Below the pieces are notes generated by a model that saw nothing but the letters and a program-made list of their open reading frames with translations, was not told the DNA's origin and made no database searches. Shown piece by piece: positions 10,615 through 12,332 of a stretch of 12,332 bases of DNA. The position numbers were made by a program, and so were the translations under genes. Origin of the DNA: Thermoplasmata archaeon (GTDB taxonomy: Archaea; Thermoplasmatota; Thermoplasmata; UBA184). Position 1 is the stretch's first letter, and each line of letters begins with the position of its first letter. Location of the stretch: the NCBI GenBank assembly GCA_021827545.1, contig JAKAVH010000257.1, positions 1-12,332 of the forward strand, read 5' to 3'.

Positions 10615-12332
10615 GAGCCGGTCGGTCGTCCCGGGGAGGGGGGTACTGGGGTCACGGAGGCCGGGATCTCCTCGGGGGTGCGGCTCGTGGCCCGGACCAT
10701 CGCGGAAAGGCGCTCGAGGAGCGACTCCTTCTGGCTTCCCTGGCCCACAAGGGCGTACTTGAGCACGTCCCGCAGGGTGCGCACCGGGATCACCTCGACC
10801 ATGCCGCGATACTTCGCCTCGAGGACGAGGTCGTCGAGGTTGTCCTCGGGGACGAGCACGCGCTTGATGCCCGAGTCGGCGGCCGCCTCGACCTTCGCGG
10901 TGACGCCCCCGACGGGCAGGACCTGGCCCCGGACGGAGAGCGAGCCGGTCATCGCGACGGACTGGTCGACGGGGACCCCTTCGAGCGCGCTAATGACCGC
11001 CGTCGCGATCGAGACGGAGGCGCTGTCGCCCTCGACCCCGTCCGACGTGCCGACGAACTGGATGTGGATGTCGTAGCGCGAGATGTCCTCGCCCGTGTAC
11101 TTCTTGATGAGCGCGCTCACGTTCTGGACCGCCTCGCGCGCGATCTCGCCGAGCTTGCCCGTGGCGACCACCACGCCCCCATTGCGGGTCTGCGCCGGCG
11201 TCACCTCGGCCACGATCGGAAGGACGATCCCCGAGAACTCGGCCATGCCGGTCTGGGCATTGATCGCGGCGAGCCCGTTGACGACGCCGACCGCCGCCCC
11301 CTCGACCGAGAACATCCGGTACTCCTTGCGGCGTTCGATGTACCGGTCGGCGATCTGCTGCTCGAGCGAGCGGCTCGCCCGCTTCGCCCGCACGACCTGC
11401 TCGGCCTGGACGATCGAGACCCCTTCGGACAGCGCGATGTCCCCCGCGACCCGCACGAGGCCGCCGAGCTCGCGCAGCCGCAGCGTGAGCTGCCCCGAGC
11501 GGCCCGACCGACGCTGGGCCTCGCGGATCACCTCCGTGATCGCGCCGAGGTCGAAGTGCGGGATCTTCTTGTCCTTCACGACCTCCTGAGCGATGAACCG
11601 GACGAGCTTCATCCGGTTGTCCGGAGTGTCGGGCATCGTCGTCTTGACGTAGAGCTCGTAGCCGTACCCGCGGATGCGCGAGCGCAGCGCCGGATGCATC
11701 GTCTGGACGCTGTCCACGTTCCCCGCGGCCACGAGAACGAAGTCGGCCGGGACGGGCTCGGTCTTGACCATCGCACCGGCCGACCGCTCGGACTGGCCGA
11801 CGATCGGGAACTTGCGCTCTTGGAGCGCGGTGAGGAGCGAGTGCTGGCTCTCGATCTTGAGGAGGTTGATCTCGTCCAGGAACAGGACCCCGCCGTTCGC
11901 CTTGTGGATCGCCCCGACCTCGACGCGGTCGTGCGGCGGCGTCTCGAGGCCTCCCGACTGGAACGGGTCGTGCTTCACATCGCCGAGGAGGGCCCCGGCG
12001 TGGGCACCGGTGGCGTCGATGAACGGGGGCTTATCGTCGGGAGTATGAGAGACGAGGAGCTTCGCCACTCCCGCCCCCGCGTCGTTGCGTCCGCCCGAGA
12101 ACCGGACCAGCGCGTAGATGATGAACACGATGAGGAGGCCGAAGAGGAGCGCGGTCAGGTCGTGCTGGGTGATCACAATGTAGAGCGTGAAGGCAAAGAC
12201 AGCGAGGGAGAGGACGACGAAGAGGATCGTGCGCTGCTCCTTCTTCTGCGCCGCCTCGAGCTTCTGGGCGGCGACGATCTCCTTGCCCTTGCCCGACGGA
12301 ACGACCCGGATCTTCGGCTCGTTCGGATCGTC
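10611..12332 (-). CDS. lonB: Archaeal LonB membrane-anchored ATP-dependent protease, 5' end outside window
   Basis: The frame is open to the right edge, leaving 573 residues of an AAA+ Lon protease that degrades proteins at the inner membrane face. The Walker A region lies beyond the window. Two hydrophobic segments (about residues 36-54 and 59-76) sit between the Walker A and B regions, the archaeal LonB arrangement. Next come [21 protein letters not shown] (103-123) and Walker [13 protein letters not shown] with Asp153 and Glu154. A sensor/arginine-finger region ([21 protein letters not shown]) follows. The C-terminal protease domain has the Ser-Lys dyad: Ser437 in VEGDSASVS and Lys480 in [10 protein letters not shown]. 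The last 25 residues form a Pro-rich tail. Its TGA overlaps the start of the small Cys4 gene. It heads the visible operon; whether other genes precede it cannot be seen. Confidence 0.98.
   Translation of the reverse strand, partial: DDPNEPKIRVVPSGKGKEIVAAQKLEAAQKKEQRTILFVVLSLAVFAFTLYIVITQHDLTALLFGLLIVFIIYALVRFSGGRNDAGAGVAKLLVSHTPDDKPPFIDATGAHAGALLGDVKHDPFQSGGLETPPHDRVEVGAIHKANGGVLFLDEINLLKIESQHSLLTALQERKFPIVGQSERSAGAMVKTEPVPADFVLVAAGNVDSVQTMHPALRSRIRGYGYELYVKTTMPDTPDNRMKLVRFIAQEVVKDKKIPHFDLGAITEVIREAQRRSGRSGQLTLRLRELGGLVRVAGDIALSEGVSIVQAEQVVRAKRASRSLEQQIADRYIERRKEYRMFSVEGAAVGVVNGLAAINAQTGMAEFSGIVLPIVAEVTPAQTRNGGVVVATGKLGEIAREAVQNVSALIKKYTGEDISRYDIHIQFVGTSDGVEGDSASVSIATAVISALEGVPVDQSVAMTGSLSVRGQVLPVGGVTAKVEAAADSGIKRVLVPEDNLDDLVLEAKYRGMVEVIPVRTLRDVLKYALVGQGSQKESLLERLSAMVRATSRTPEEIPASVTPVPPSPGRPTGS

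Noticed and set aside
8729..11076. Long plus-strand open frames opposite the PLP enzyme, NadM, the Cys4 gene and LonB
   Set aside because: All four minus-strand genes have clear motifs or coupling; the opposite frames show only compositional bias.

Overview
This window looks like part of a GC-rich archaeal chromosome. The evidence is a membrane-anchored archaeal-type LonB protease, an archaeal NadM-type NMN adenylyltransferase, a tRNA-Thr gene with U73 and no encoded CCA, and A/T-rich TATA-like boxes about 25-40 nt upstream of starts, with few Shine-Dalgarno motifs. The set fits a high-GC Euryarchaeota/Thermoplasmatota-like genome. That placement is inference from gene content; no phylogeny was run. 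I see no insertion sequence, integrase, CRISPR array, rRNA or phage gene.

Layout: (1) 1-2174, minus strand: an M2-family (angiotensin-converting-enzyme-like) dipeptidyl carboxypeptidase, whose end overlaps the start of a DNA alkylation repeat (AlkD-like) gene that runs off the left edge. (2) 2175-2715, plus strand: a TATA box, then two small overlapping hypothetical ORFs. (3) 2712-3785, minus: a two-helix membrane protein with tandem zinc ribbons, followed by an RNase HI gene that is frameshifted by an exact 8-bp tandem duplication and also lacks an in-frame start. (4) 3902-4372, plus: a cyclophilin. (5) 4390-5702, minus: a coupled pair, a membrane-anchored exported beta-rich protein and a four-helix membrane protein. 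(6) 5703-6214: about 510 bp with inverted repeats and no convincing gene. (7) 6215-6878, minus: a VOC/glyoxalase-like protein and tRNA-Thr(CGT). (8) 7085-8344, minus: an ammonium transporter with a palindromic operator candidate against its TATA box. (9) 8606-12332, minus: an apparent operon of LonB (5' end outside the window), a small Cys4 protein, NMN adenylyltransferase and a PLP-dependent cystathionine gamma-synthase-type enzyme.

All the large protein genes except the cyclophilin are on the minus strand. Stop/start overlaps of the NTGA kind recur (LonB/small protein, NadM/PLP enzyme, exported/membrane pair, the small-ORF pair), suggesting coupled translation. No large undescribed system is evident. 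The best leads are the tandem-duplication frameshift in RNase HI, the archaeal ACE-like peptidase, the palindrome at the amt promoter, the small Cys4 protein in the lon-nadM operon, and the coupled small ORFs whose stop shares a CTAG with the convergent RNase H gene.
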